NCBI GenBank assembly: GCA_965263105.1
Contig: CBDHGL010000003.1
Coordinates: 3,782,001-3,846,000, forward strand
DNA length: 64,000 nucleotides
Source: JBCCTX01 sp965263105
Lineage (GTDB): Bacteria > Bacteroidota > Bacteroidia > J057
Reading direction: 5' to 3'
Shown here piece by piece: positions 17,844 to 26,038 of the stretch (position 1 is its first letter; each line of letters starts with the position of its first letter). The notes beneath the pieces were generated by a model that was given only the letters and a program-made list of their open reading frames with translations, did not search any database and was not told the origin of the DNA. Both the position numbers and the translations under genes were made by a program.

Positions 17844-18586
17844 TGAAAAGAAAAATATGGAAAATAGGAGGATTTCTTGTGTTAGGAGTCCTCCTTTTAT
17901 TTCTCCTGTTGGCTTGGATACTCCATAAACCCAAACCCGAAGGGATGGCAGGTCCAGAAGCAGAAGCTCTCGCCCAGAAAATGCTCAATGCGATTAATTT
18001 TGAGGCTTGGGAAAATACGCGCTTTGTTTCCTGGACCTTTGTTGGAACAAACCACCACCTTTGGGATAGAGAAAGACACTGGGTAGAGGTAAAATGGGAA
18101 GACTACCGCGTCTTACTCAAGATTGATGAAATGACGGGAAAGGTTTGGATGGGAGAGGCATTGCTTGGGGAGAAGGAATCAAAAGTCCAATTAAAAAATG
18201 CCTGGCAAAAGTGGGTTAACGATTCCTTCTGGATGAATGCCCCAGCGAAAATTATGGATCCCGGCACCCAAAGGTATTGGGTGAAGGGCTCGGAAGGGAA
18301 AGAAGGTCTGCTGGTCACCTTTATTCAAGGAGGAAATACACCGGGAGATAGCTACTTGTGGTGGCTGGATGAAAATGGACTCCCTACCTCCTGGCAGATG
18401 TGGACGAAGATTATCCCTATTGGAGGTCTCTCTGCAACCTGGGAGGGATGGAAGACTTTATCAACCGGAGCCAGGGTATCAGAGCAACACAAACTTTGGG
18501 GCTTAAACTTGGAAGTTTCAAATATTCGCGGGGCTAATCAAATAGGAGATTTGACCGGAGGAATGGATCCCTTTTCTGATCTGTAG
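17843..18586 (+). CDS. Membrane-anchored protein of unknown function
   Basis: 247 residues from the ATG at 17843, which shares a base with the upstream stop. One N-terminal helix (IGGFLVLGVLLLFLLLAWIL) anchors a periplasmic domain with many tryptophans (WENTRFVSWTFVGTNHHLWDRERHWVEVKW and later YLWWLDENGLPTSWQMWTK). The domain looks like a beta-sheet ligand-binding fold of the LolA/outer-membrane-lipoprotein-carrier kind in pattern (WxF...H..W.R....V), but that is only an impression. It is the last gene of the plus-strand run that begins at 10767. Confidence 0.7.
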   Translation: MKRKIWKIGGFLVLGVLLLFLLLAWILHKPKPEGMAGPEAEALAQKMLNAINFEAWENTRFVSWTFVGTNHHLWDRERHWVEVKWEDYRVLLKIDEMTGKVWMGEALLGEKESKVQLKNAWQKWVNDSFWMNAPAKIMDPGTQRYWVKGSEGKEGLLVTFIQGGNTPGDSYLWWLDENGLPTSWQMWTKIIPIGGLSATWEGWKTLSTGARVSEQHKLWGLNLEVSNIRGANQIGDLTGGMDPFSDL

Positions 18587-18653
18587 TTTTTCCTTGATCT
18601 CAGGAAATTATCTGTATATTTGGATCGTCCATCAACTCCTATTTTTCCTAATC

Positions 18654-19430
18654 ATGCCTGAATTATACCAGCCTTTATCACAAGACTTGATCTCTCAACG
18701 TATTCTCTTTTTTTTCAACCAAGTACGATCAAATAAAGATCTGGAGAGGAGCCCTCTTATGGCTACGGTAGAGGAATCTGCTAACTTAGCGGGTAAATCT
18801 TTGGCAGATTATATTCTTGAATCACGTATGCAGCTTCCACTGAGAAGATTCACAGAAATAGATCAATTGCAGGGCATCCCTGGTATGACCGAAGAGTCTT
18901 TTACTCAGTTATCTAGGTACATGGGACTATCTGCTGCTGAGCAATTTAAACGAGATATGTACGATAGGGTTCTCCTATCTAATTTCGAACTCTCTTATCA
19001 ACGCATTACCTTTGAGGAAGCTGATTTTTTTGCCTCTATAATTTCCGATAAGGCCTCTTTGGCCGAGACCGTTGCAGCGAATCTACTATTGGATTCTTTG
19101 GGACCGCTTACAGAAATTGAGGTAAGGCGACAGATTCGCCATTCATTTTTGGATACCTACACCAATGGACATTTAGCGTCTTTCGCCTTTGCTTTATGGT
19201 TCTATGAGTTCGACTTGGATAATTGGTTTACCTTTGATCAGGTAAGAGAAAGTACCGAACCCTATATGGATCAACACCCTTTATCAAGTGATAGACAGGA
19301 CCTCCATATGTTTAAAGGGTTTGACAATAAGTTGTTGATATCTGGGGCGAGAACGATTGCACACCTACCTGTAGTAGTAAATCATTCAGAGCAGTCTTTA
19401 ACACTGTGGTTGTGTTCCTTAAAAGATTAG
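18654..19430 (+). CDS. HhH-like tandem paralogue 1, unrecognised family
   Basis: 258 residues from the ATG at 18654 (a TTG 60 bases upstream would give a spurious hydrophobic extension). Residues about 48-90 (GKSLADYILESRMQLPLRRF, TEIDQLQGIPGMTEESFTQL) look like the helix-hairpin-helix of ComEA-like or type II/IX secretion-related proteins: an A..I...R....F..-L..IPG......L pattern. The C-terminal 140 residues hold motifs shared with the next gene: FKRDMYDRV, FALWFYEFDLDNWFTFDQVR and HLPVVVNHSEQSLTLW. No signal peptide, so cytoplasmic. The neighbour at 19489 is a clear paralogue. Function unknown. Confidence 0.72.
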   Translation: MPELYQPLSQDLISQRILFFFNQVRSNKDLERSPLMATVEESANLAGKSLADYILESRMQLPLRRFTEIDQLQGIPGMTEESFTQLSRYMGLSAAEQFKRDMYDRVLLSNFELSYQRITFEEADFFASIISDKASLAETVAANLLLDSLGPLTEIEVRRQIRHSFLDTYTNGHLASFAFALWFYEFDLDNWFTFDQVRESTEPYMDQHPLSSDRQDLHMFKGFDNKLLISGARTIAHLPVVVNHSEQSLTLWLCSLKD

Positions 19431-19488
19431 TCCGTAAAACCGCAGCGTATTTATATATAAACAACAGAATAATTACTCTTATTAACCC

Positions 19489-20277
19489 ATGAGCTACTCA
19501 CCTGAAGATCTAAGTCCCCTGGTTCTAAAACGTCTGTTCCACTTTTTGAACCGTGCTCGTACCGCCAAGGCTATTTCAAAAATTGACTTTGCTAAATCAT
19601 CGGATTCGGCAAAGAGGGACTATGGAATCGGTGAAACTGTTGCCCAACGGATTATCGACCGAAAATTCTCCCTGCCTAGACGAAGGTTTACCGAACTATC
19701 CCAATTGGAGGGAATCGCGGGCTTCGGGCAAGAAAAAATGCAGGATATAATTGATACCCTTCAAATATCTGCTGCAGAAGCTTTTAAACAAGATATGTAT
19801 ACTGGGGTCCTCTATGAAAATTTTGAATTGGACTATGTATCCATGGATTTGGAGGATACTTCGGACCTGGAATATAACAGGCATAGTTCTCCTGAAAGAT
19901 TGAGGACCATTCTAACAGAATCTTTGGATACTTGGCTGCCCACTGAAACTTCAACAGAAAATAAAGCAAAGTTGGTGGACGAAATCCAAACCTGTCACAT
20001 AGACTCTTACAGTAATTCCGCGGAAGCGGACACTTACGCTTGGGCCCTCTGGTTTTATTTATTTGACGCGGACAACTGGTTCACCTTCGATCAAGTAAGG
20101 CTTCCCATTTCGCGCTATTTAGGGGGCTATTTCTATGGGGATGAACAGAGTTTCCATCTTCTGAAGGGGGTTTCCAATGGACTTTTTCAAAGCGGGATCA
20201 CCCCTAAGGATCTTCCTGTAGTGGTAAACCACGATGAGAAGACCTTGACGGTGTGGAGCGGGCAATTGTTTGATTAA
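19489..20277 (+). CDS. HhH-like tandem paralogue 2, unrecognised family
   Basis: 262 residues. Same layout as the preceding protein: a helix-hairpin-helix-like segment (about 45-90; IGETVAQRIIDRKFSLPRRR, then FTELSQLEGIAGFGQEKMQDI), FKQDMYTGVLYENFELDY, WALWFYLFDADNWFTFDQVR and DLPVVVNHDEKTLTVW at the end. The ATG at 19489 is 58 bases after the first paralogue, so the two are probably cotranscribed. It overlaps the convergent S9 peptidase stop by 4 bases. The segment between the two conserved parts has diverged strongly, suggesting an old duplication. Confidence 0.75.
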   Translation: MSYSPEDLSPLVLKRLFHFLNRARTAKAISKIDFAKSSDSAKRDYGIGETVAQRIIDRKFSLPRRRFTELSQLEGIAGFGQEKMQDIIDTLQISAAEAFKQDMYTGVLYENFELDYVSMDLEDTSDLEYNRHSSPERLRTILTESLDTWLPTETSTENKAKLVDEIQTCHIDSYSNSAEADTYAWALWFYLFDADNWFTFDQVRLPISRYLGGYFYGDEQSFHLLKGVSNGLFQSGITPKDLPVVVNHDEKTLTVWSGQLFD

Positions 20278-22292
20278 AACTTTTCAAACCAAGTCAGAAT
20301 CCTATCCGCAACATCCATGAGAAATTTGGGTTCCCTAGGTCCATGAGGCGTCCGGGGATAAACGACCATTTCAGTAGGAACGCCTAATCTCTTCAGTGCC
20401 ACATAGAATTCTTGTCCCTGGGTAAAGGGAACCCTTAGATCATTTTGTCCATGAATGACTTGGGTAGGTGTTTTTACATTTTTGATGTGGTAAATAGCTG
20501 AATGCTTCTCGTAGGTTTCATAGTCATCAAAAAATTCCCCTCCCATATGGGCAGAGAGGTAGTCGGGAATATCAGTAGTAGTAACCATGCTCACCAGGTT
20601 GGGCAAACCAGCCCCCATGCTCGCAGCCTTAAAGCGATCGGTACGGGTAACAGCAAAGCTGGTCATATAGCCTCCATAGCTCCAACCCATAAGGTATTGA
20701 CGGTCTTTATCTGCCAACCCCTTTTCAATGACGTGATCAACACCAGATATCAGGTCCTCATAATCTCCAAAGCCCCAGTCCTGGAAGTTTGCGAAGCGAA
20801 AATCCTTTCCATATCCGGTGCTTCCTCTAGGATTGGGGCGTAAGATGAAATAGCCTTTTTGGGCAAAATATTGGGTCATGTAAATTGAAGGTGCCCCTGT
20901 GAAGTATTTGGTATATACACCAGCTGGACCTCCATGTACCTGTAAGATGACAGGATATTTTTTGCCTTCCTCGTAGTCGACGGGATAGGTGAGTAAGCCC
21001 TCTATCTCCATTCCATCGTGAGAGGATTTCCACTTGAGGAGCTCAGTTTTTCCAAGTGTGGGAATGGGAACTTCTTCATTGACTTTGCTCAACTTACGGT
21101 AAGGAAGTCCATATTCATCTGCCAAGTAGACTTCTTCAGGTTTATCAGTCTCTTCATAGGAATAGGCCATATCTCCTTGGGCATTCATAGAGAAGGCTCC
21201 GTGCGTTCCATTTTGATATCCCCTGATTTGGGGTTCGGAGCTTTCTGGGGATTCAATTTTTTCCTCATCTTCGAAGGTAAATGGTTTAACTGGGATTGAA
21301 ATGGCAACCCTTGAAGTCTTGTAGGGTTCAAGACTGATAATCTCCTCGCCACCTGGTCCCCAATCCAAAATATTAGCGGTTCTATTGGGTGTTTGGGGGA
21401 GGGCTTGGATCTTCCCTCCTTCCGAAGATACCAGGTATACATCTGCTAAGCCAATCGGCTGGGCTTCTCCTCCTGCAGATTCAAAGGCGATATATTTGCC
21501 ATCAGGAGAGTAGTGAGGATTCCTATCTGGCCCAGGTCGCTTGACCAATTCTTTGATCTCTCCACTATCGGAGGGAACTACCGAAATATCTGCTTCTATG
21601 AAGTTGTCATTTATGTTGGTAGTTGGAGCATGTGAAAAGGCTAATTCGGTTCCATCTGGAGACCAATCGAAGGAAGTTACATGGAAATTGCCTTTAGAAA
21701 GCCGTTGGGTTTTTCGCTTGTTATTGGAATCAGCCACTACAGGTACGGTATGCAAATGACTGTACTTGAACTGCTTATCTACCAAGATAACATCAGTTTT
21801 TTCCTTTTTGGCTTTTTTCTCTTCTTCTGTATCTGGATCAGTTGCCGTAAAGGCAAAAGAGCTTCCATCCGGGGACCATTGAAAGGACCTAACCCCTTTT
21901 TCTACCTCTGTGACCTGCTCGGGTTCTCCCCCCATCAGGCGCATGACAAATATTTGCCCTTTTTTCTCTTCCCGATTGGACAAAAAGGCTAATTGAGTTC
22001 CATCGGGGGAAAAGGCTGGGGCATAACTGGATTTTTCTCCACGGGTATACTGATGATTGAAGCTGCCATCAGTAGCGGCAACCCAAATTTGCTGGTTGTA
22101 TTCGGACTTTTCTCCTTCCATGACGGGGGTTCGAACTACATAGGCTACATATTTTCCATCAGGGGATAAGGCTGTCTGTGAAATGGTGCGAAATTTCATG
22201 CTATATTGAGGAGTCCATGCGAGTGTATCTTCCTGGGAAAAGCTCTTTTGGAAGCAAAATAGCGGAATGAGTATGAATAGTATTTTTTTCAC
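20274..22292 (-). CDS. S9 family serine peptidase (prolyl oligopeptidase / acylaminoacyl type)
   Basis: 672 residues starting at a GTG, with signal peptide (MKKILFILIPLFCFQKSFSQ), so secreted or periplasmic. The N-terminal half is a beta-propeller of repeated SPDG motifs (TALSPDGKYVAYV, PAFSPDGTQLAFLS, FQWSPDGSSFAFT, FDWSPDGTELAFS, PHYSPDGKYIAFES). The C-terminal alpha/beta-hydrolase domain has the catalytic triad in order: Ser538 in GWSYGGYM, Asp618 in QNDLRVP, His650 in TPHGPREP. HGGPAGVY forms the oxyanion region. Length and order fit dipeptidyl/acylaminoacyl peptidases of the S9C group. It diverges from ribokinase across 42 bases and converges with the HhH-like gene. Confidence 0.94.
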   Translation of the reverse strand: MKKILFILIPLFCFQKSFSQEDTLAWTPQYSMKFRTISQTALSPDGKYVAYVVRTPVMEGEKSEYNQQIWVAATDGSFNHQYTRGEKSSYAPAFSPDGTQLAFLSNREEKKGQIFVMRLMGGEPEQVTEVEKGVRSFQWSPDGSSFAFTATDPDTEEEKKAKKEKTDVILVDKQFKYSHLHTVPVVADSNNKRKTQRLSKGNFHVTSFDWSPDGTELAFSHAPTTNINDNFIEADISVVPSDSGEIKELVKRPGPDRNPHYSPDGKYIAFESAGGEAQPIGLADVYLVSSEGGKIQALPQTPNRTANILDWGPGGEEIISLEPYKTSRVAISIPVKPFTFEDEEKIESPESSEPQIRGYQNGTHGAFSMNAQGDMAYSYEETDKPEEVYLADEYGLPYRKLSKVNEEVPIPTLGKTELLKWKSSHDGMEIEGLLTYPVDYEEGKKYPVILQVHGGPAGVYTKYFTGAPSIYMTQYFAQKGYFILRPNPRGSTGYGKDFRFANFQDWGFGDYEDLISGVDHVIEKGLADKDRQYLMGWSYGGYMTSFAVTRTDRFKAASMGAGLPNLVSMVTTTDIPDYLSAHMGGEFFDDYETYEKHSAIYHIKNVKTPTQVIHGQNDLRVPFTQGQEFYVALKRLGVPTEMVVYPRTPHGPREPKFLMDVADRILTWFEKF

Positions 22293-22334
22293 AATATTGG
22301 GTTTAGGTTAGGGTATAAATTAGTAAAATTTTAC

Positions 22335-23258
22335 ATGAATCAAGCAAAGATACTCGTCATTGGAAGTAGCAACACCGATATGGTTGTTCGGTCCGAACGA
22401 CTACCAGGTCCGGGAGAAACTATTATGGGAGGGGAGTTTTTAATGAATCCAGGAGGTAAGGGGGCCAATCAGGCGGTGGCAGCGGCACGGATGGGAGGAA
22501 AGGTTACCTTCATTAGTCGGGTAGGGGAGGATATGTTTGGCAAAAACGCAATTAAAGGTTTCCAGGAAGAGGGCATAGATACCCAATTCATCGGAGCTGA
22601 TTCGGAGGCTCCCTCAGGCGTAGCCCTCATCCTTGTCAACGCCCAGGGTGAAAATAGTATCGCTGTTGCTCCCGGAGCAAACGGAAAACTCCTCAATTCT
22701 CATATAGATAAAGCCAAGGTAGTACTAGAATCAGCTGATTTTTTACTGATGCAGTTGGAAATTCCTTTGGAGACCGTAATGTATGCTGCACAGGTGGCTC
22801 ACAAAATGGGAACCAAAGTTGTTCTCAATCCTGCCCCGGCTCAGTCCTTACCTGACTCGCTCCTCGCTTCCTTATATATGATTACCCCCAATGAGACCGA
22901 GAGCCAACGACTCACGGGGGTTCCGGTGACCGATGAACGGAGTGCTGGATGGGCTGCTAAGGCCTTGCGGGACAAGGGGGTTGAGGTTGTGGTGATCACG
23001 ATGGGAAGTCAAGGGGCCTTTGTGTTGAGTAAAGGGTTTGAGGGAATGGTTCCCCCGCCACAAGTTCAGCCGCTTGATACTACTGCTGCAGGGGATACCT
23101 TTAATGGAGCTTTGGTAGTAGCTTTGGGAACAGGTAAATCCTTAGAAGAGGCCGTGCAATTTGCCAACCACGCTGCCGCTATTTCCACTACACGTATGGG
23201 GGCTCAGGCTTCGGTGCCCAGCCTGGAGGAGGTGGAGGAGAGGATGGGGAAAAAGTAA
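22335..23258 (+). CDS. rbsK: Ribokinase
   Basis: 307-residue PfkB-family sugar kinase that phosphorylates D-ribose at O-5 with ATP. Signature 1 is GGKGANQAVAAARMGG near 40 and signature 2 is DTTAAGDTFNGALVVAL with the catalytic base at Asp254. The opening VIGSSNTDMVVRSERLPGPGETIMG, the NPAPA motif, and TPNETE in the adenine region are all ribokinase-typical rather than fructokinase-like. The ATG at 22335 is 42 bases from the divergent S9 start. No ribose transporter is adjacent, so it may serve nucleoside or sugar salvage. Confidence 0.95.
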   Translation: MNQAKILVIGSSNTDMVVRSERLPGPGETIMGGEFLMNPGGKGANQAVAAARMGGKVTFISRVGEDMFGKNAIKGFQEEGIDTQFIGADSEAPSGVALILVNAQGENSIAVAPGANGKLLNSHIDKAKVVLESADFLLMQLEIPLETVMYAAQVAHKMGTKVVLNPAPAQSLPDSLLASLYMITPNETESQRLTGVPVTDERSAGWAAKALRDKGVEVVVITMGSQGAFVLSKGFEGMVPPPQVQPLDTTAAGDTFNGALVVALGTGKSLEEAVQFANHAAAISTTRMGAQASVPSLEEVEERMGKK

Positions 23259-23322
23259 ACCTATCTGTACTATAAAAGGTCAATTTTTGAGCATCCCTGA
23301 TAGAGTTTCCCTAAGTGAGCCA

Positions 23323-23499
23323 TTAAATCACCCTGCGAATTCCTTGAAAACGACCTTTCCAATAGGTAGAGGTATCCACATTGGTAACTATTACTCCTTT
23401 CGAGCTAGAGGAATGGATCATAGCCAACTTTTCTCCGGGTTTGGAAACTACAATACCGATATGGTTGATATTGTTTTTATCCATGAATATGGGTATTTT
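23323..23499 (-). pseudogene. NlpC/P60 peptidase remnant (C-terminal third only)
   Basis: An open stretch too short for a normal gene. Read on the minus strand from 23484 it gives MDKNNINHIGIVVSKPGEK, then LAMIHSSSSKGVIV, TYWKGRF and RRVI before TAA at 23323-23325. This matches the C-terminal part of NlpC/P60 cell-wall endopeptidases: the HxGIV strand with the catalytic His, the IHSSxSKGV strand with the third polar residue, and the YWxxRFxxxRRV end. The catalytic Cys half is missing: in frame there is a TAA at 23500-23502 and the intact Gfo/Idh gene begins its 3' end at 23514. Hence a truncated relic, left in a 255-base gap. Confidence 0.75.
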
Positions 23500-23513
23500 T
23501 TACTATGCTCCCC

Positions 23514-24821
23514 TCACCCCTTCGGATACTCCCACTCCCCGCGATATGCCCGACTGAGTAGCTTATTAGCTTCTTCATCTCCAACAATTAGTTCTTTTTC
23601 CCCATCCCATTGGACACTTCTTCCTACCTTATTAGATAGAACAGCCAACAGGCTCATGTTAGTAGAACGATGGCCAATCTCGATATCGCAGGCAGGTAAA
23701 CGATCGCTTTCGATGGAGTCAATAAAGTCCGCCCATAGCTCTTTAATATTTTGGTGGTCGGGAGCGTGTAGGGTAGGGCCTTGGTGTATGGGAGCCTCGC
23801 CTTTCCTTCTGGGATAAAAGGTCCATCCATCTCGCCAGCCCAGGTGTAGGGTCCCTTCCGTTCCGTAGAAATAACAACCGATATTATGGTCCTCATTGTA
23901 GTTCATGCTATTGGCTTTGTTCTCCCAGGTACAGGTGAAGGACTCAAACTCAAACATGGCAAACTGGGAATCAGGTGCGTTGGAACTGTCTTGCTTGATG
24001 TAGCGCTCACCAATGGAATAGATGTTTTTGGGGAATTTTTCCTCCGTCCACCACAGCACCTGATCAAACCAATGAATGCCCCAGTCTGCGATAGTTCCAT
24101 TGGCATAGTCGAGAAAATTTCGAAACCCCTTGGGGTGTATAGCTTTATTATAGGCACATAGGGGGGCAGGCCCACACCACATATCCCAGTCGATTTCTTT
24201 GGGTGCCTCGGAGTCAAGGGATGGTTTTCCAGGGCCCCCACCGTAATTGACGAAACACTTAACCTTACTAATTTTGCCCAATCTGCCACTGTGAAGGAAT
24301 TTCATCGCGGATATATTGTGAGGGGATACCCGCCTATGCGTGCCCACCTGGACTTTCTTTCCGTACTTTCGTGCTGCTGCTACCATAGCCTTCCCTTCAT
24401 TGATGGTATGACCGATAGGTTTTTCTACATACACATGAGCCCCGTGCTCCAGGGCAAAAATGGTAGGAAGGGCATGCCAGTGATCAGGGGTCCCTACGAT
24501 CACAATGTCGGGCTTGGTTTCAGTAATACAATCCCGGTAATCCCGATAGGTCTTGGGTGCTCCTCCTGTAAGTTCTCGAGTCTCCCAAAAGGCTAAATCT
24601 GTCTGACGATCATCCACATCGCAAAGCGCTACCACCTTTCCAGTTTTGGCATAGATTGCCTCTCGCAAGATATTCATTCCCCACCAGCCACTTCCTATAA
24701 GCGCAATTCGATACTGCTTCATGGGAGAGGGAGTCAAAGCTGTCAATAGGGGAAGGGAAGAGTAGGCTGTACTGGCTGCTACGGTAGTAGTTGAATTTTT
24801 GATAAAGGTCCTTCGATTCAT
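23514..24821 (-). CDS. Exported Gfo/Idh/MocA family oxidoreductase
   Basis: 435 residues. MNRRTFIKNSTTTVAASTAYSSLPLL is a twin-arginine signal (RRTFIK). The Rossmann domain has YRIALIGSGWWGMNILREA, VVALCDVDDRQ, PDIVIVGTPDHWHALPTIFALEHGAHVYVEKPIGHT, giving the EKP motif; the C-terminal half has NGTIADWGIHWFDQVLWW and RRVSPHN. This WGxH-type variant is the large secreted subgroup frequent in Bacteroidota genomes. Not closely similar to the oxidoreductase at 6500. It diverges from fmt; the NlpC/P60 remnant lies just downstream. Substrate unknown. Confidence 0.92.
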   Translation of the reverse strand: MNRRTFIKNSTTTVAASTAYSSLPLLTALTPSPMKQYRIALIGSGWWGMNILREAIYAKTGKVVALCDVDDRQTDLAFWETRELTGGAPKTYRDYRDCITETKPDIVIVGTPDHWHALPTIFALEHGAHVYVEKPIGHTINEGKAMVAAARKYGKKVQVGTHRRVSPHNISAMKFLHSGRLGKISKVKCFVNYGGGPGKPSLDSEAPKEIDWDMWCGPAPLCAYNKAIHPKGFRNFLDYANGTIADWGIHWFDQVLWWTEEKFPKNIYSIGERYIKQDSSNAPDSQFAMFEFESFTCTWENKANSMNYNEDHNIGCYFYGTEGTLHLGWRDGWTFYPRRKGEAPIHQGPTLHAPDHQNIKELWADFIDSIESDRLPACDIEIGHRSTNMSLLAVLSNKVGRSVQWDGEKELIVGDEEANKLLSRAYRGEWEYPKG

Positions 24822-24900
24822 GTGTGTGGGTATTGGTTGGGGGAAAAGTAGTTGCTTTCAGAATATCTAGCTAAATGTTACAAAAAATCCCTTTAAATAT

Positions 24901-24925
24901 GTAGAAAACTCCTAGGATTTTCTAC
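24901..24925. promoter_or_regulatory. Near-perfect 24-bp palindrome directly upstream of fmt
   Basis: GTAGAAAA (24901-24908) and TTTTCTAC (24918-24925) flank TCCTAGGA (24910-24917), itself a palindrome; removing the extra C at 24909 makes a perfect 24-base dyad. It ends 9 bases before the fmt ATG and lies between divergent fmt and the Gfo/Idh gene. It could be a repressor operator or, as RNA, a hairpin occluding the fmt start with a CUAG loop. Confidence 0.5.
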
Positions 24926-24934
24926 TTTTAGCCT

Positions 24935-25861
24935 ATGCGAATTGTTTTTATGGGGACCCCAGAATTTGCAGTGGCAAGCTTACAAAGGCTGGTGGAGTCC
25001 TCTTATGAAGTGGTCGGGGTCGTTACCGCTCCCGACCGGCCTGCTGGTCGAGGACAGAAGTTAAAAGCCTCTCCGGTGAAGCAGTATGCTGAGAAACAGG
25101 GAATACCCATTTTCCAACCCGTGAAATTGAGAAATCCTCATTTCGTGGATGCTATGGAAAATCTCCGCCCGGATTTGATGGTAGTAGTGGCCTTTCGCAT
25201 GTTGCCAGAGCTGATTTGGTCCATTCCTCGTATTGGCACCTTTAACCTGCATGCATCCCTCCTGCCTGACTATCGGGGAGCGGCCCCGATCAATTGGGTG
25301 TTGATCAACGGGGAATCCCGTACTGGGGCTACTACATTTTTCATTGACAAGCAGATAGATACGGGTTCTCTGCTGCTCCAGCGCGAATTGGAAGTGCCCC
25401 ATGAATGGAATGCCGGGGACCTACACGACGCCTTGATGGACATGGGCGCTGAGCTCGTATTGGATACGGTAGATGGGATAGCTCAGGAGAAGCTGAAACC
25501 TCAGCCACAGGACGATTCTCTATTCCTGCATCCAGCGCCCAAAATCTTTAAGGAAGATTGCCGGATCGACTGGGGACAGTCGGCTGCGAAACTATATAAT
25601 TTCATTCGAGGTCTTTCCCCCTATCCCACTGCCTGGACTCGGATGGGCGACAAGCAGGTAAAAATTTTTTCGGCACAACTAGGTCCCATACTGGATGGAG
25701 AAGATATTCCGGGAACACTCCAAATTTCAGAAGACTCTCTCTCTGTGGCCTGTATTGATCGATGGTTGAAAATTACTAGCCTGCAAATGGAAGGGCGAAA
25801 GCGAATGGAAGCTAGCGATTTTCTGCGGGGGCAAAAAGAGGGCTTAGGGCGCTTTGAGTAG
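24935..25861 (+). CDS. fmt: Methionyl-tRNA formyltransferase
   Basis: 308 residues; transfers a formyl group from 10-formyl-THF to Met-tRNA(fMet) for translation initiation. MRIVFMGTPEFAVASLQRL opens the Rossmann-like N-domain; NLHASLLPDYRGAAPINW is the family signature with the catalytic Asn-His pair, and FFIDKQIDTGSLLLQ carries the catalytic Asp. The C-terminal OB-like tRNA-binding domain follows (NFIRGLSPYPTAWTRM). Length is standard. A palindrome sits 9 bases upstream of its ATG. No def gene adjoins; the gene stands alone between the divergent oxidoreductase and the convergent caspase-like gene. Confidence 0.97.
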   Translation: MRIVFMGTPEFAVASLQRLVESSYEVVGVVTAPDRPAGRGQKLKASPVKQYAEKQGIPIFQPVKLRNPHFVDAMENLRPDLMVVVAFRMLPELIWSIPRIGTFNLHASLLPDYRGAAPINWVLINGESRTGATTFFIDKQIDTGSLLLQRELEVPHEWNAGDLHDALMDMGAELVLDTVDGIAQEKLKPQPQDDSLFLHPAPKIFKEDCRIDWGQSAAKLYNFIRGLSPYPTAWTRMGDKQVKIFSAQLGPILDGEDIPGTLQISEDSLSVACIDRWLKITSLQMEGRKRMEASDFLRGQKEGLGRFE

Positions 25862-25868
25862 CCTAAAA

Positions 25869-25889
25869 GGGGGACCCCAATAATCCCCC
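25869..25889 (+). terminator. Possible weak hairpin after fmt
   Basis: GGGGGA at 25869-25874 pairs with TCCCCC at 25884-25889 around a 9-base loop, 8 bases after the fmt stop. There is no T-run behind it, so it is at best a weak or assisted terminator. Confidence 0.25.
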
Positions 25890-26038
25890 AGGAGGGGATG
25901 AAAGGAGAATAAAAGGAGTTTCCCAAAGTCTTTGAGGCATACTATGCAACAAAATGACCGTTTCATGAAATGAAGCCCTTATTTGAGAGGGGAAACAGTC
26001 GTTGAAATGCAATTAACCTAAAATAGGCCTCAAAATAT

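Noticed and set aside
23161..23817. 218-residue plus-strand frame over the rbsK end and the oxidoreductase gene
   Set aside because: It is antisense to the oxidoreductase, overlaps rbsK in another frame, and looks like no protein; the gap itself holds the NlpC/P60 remnant on the other strand.
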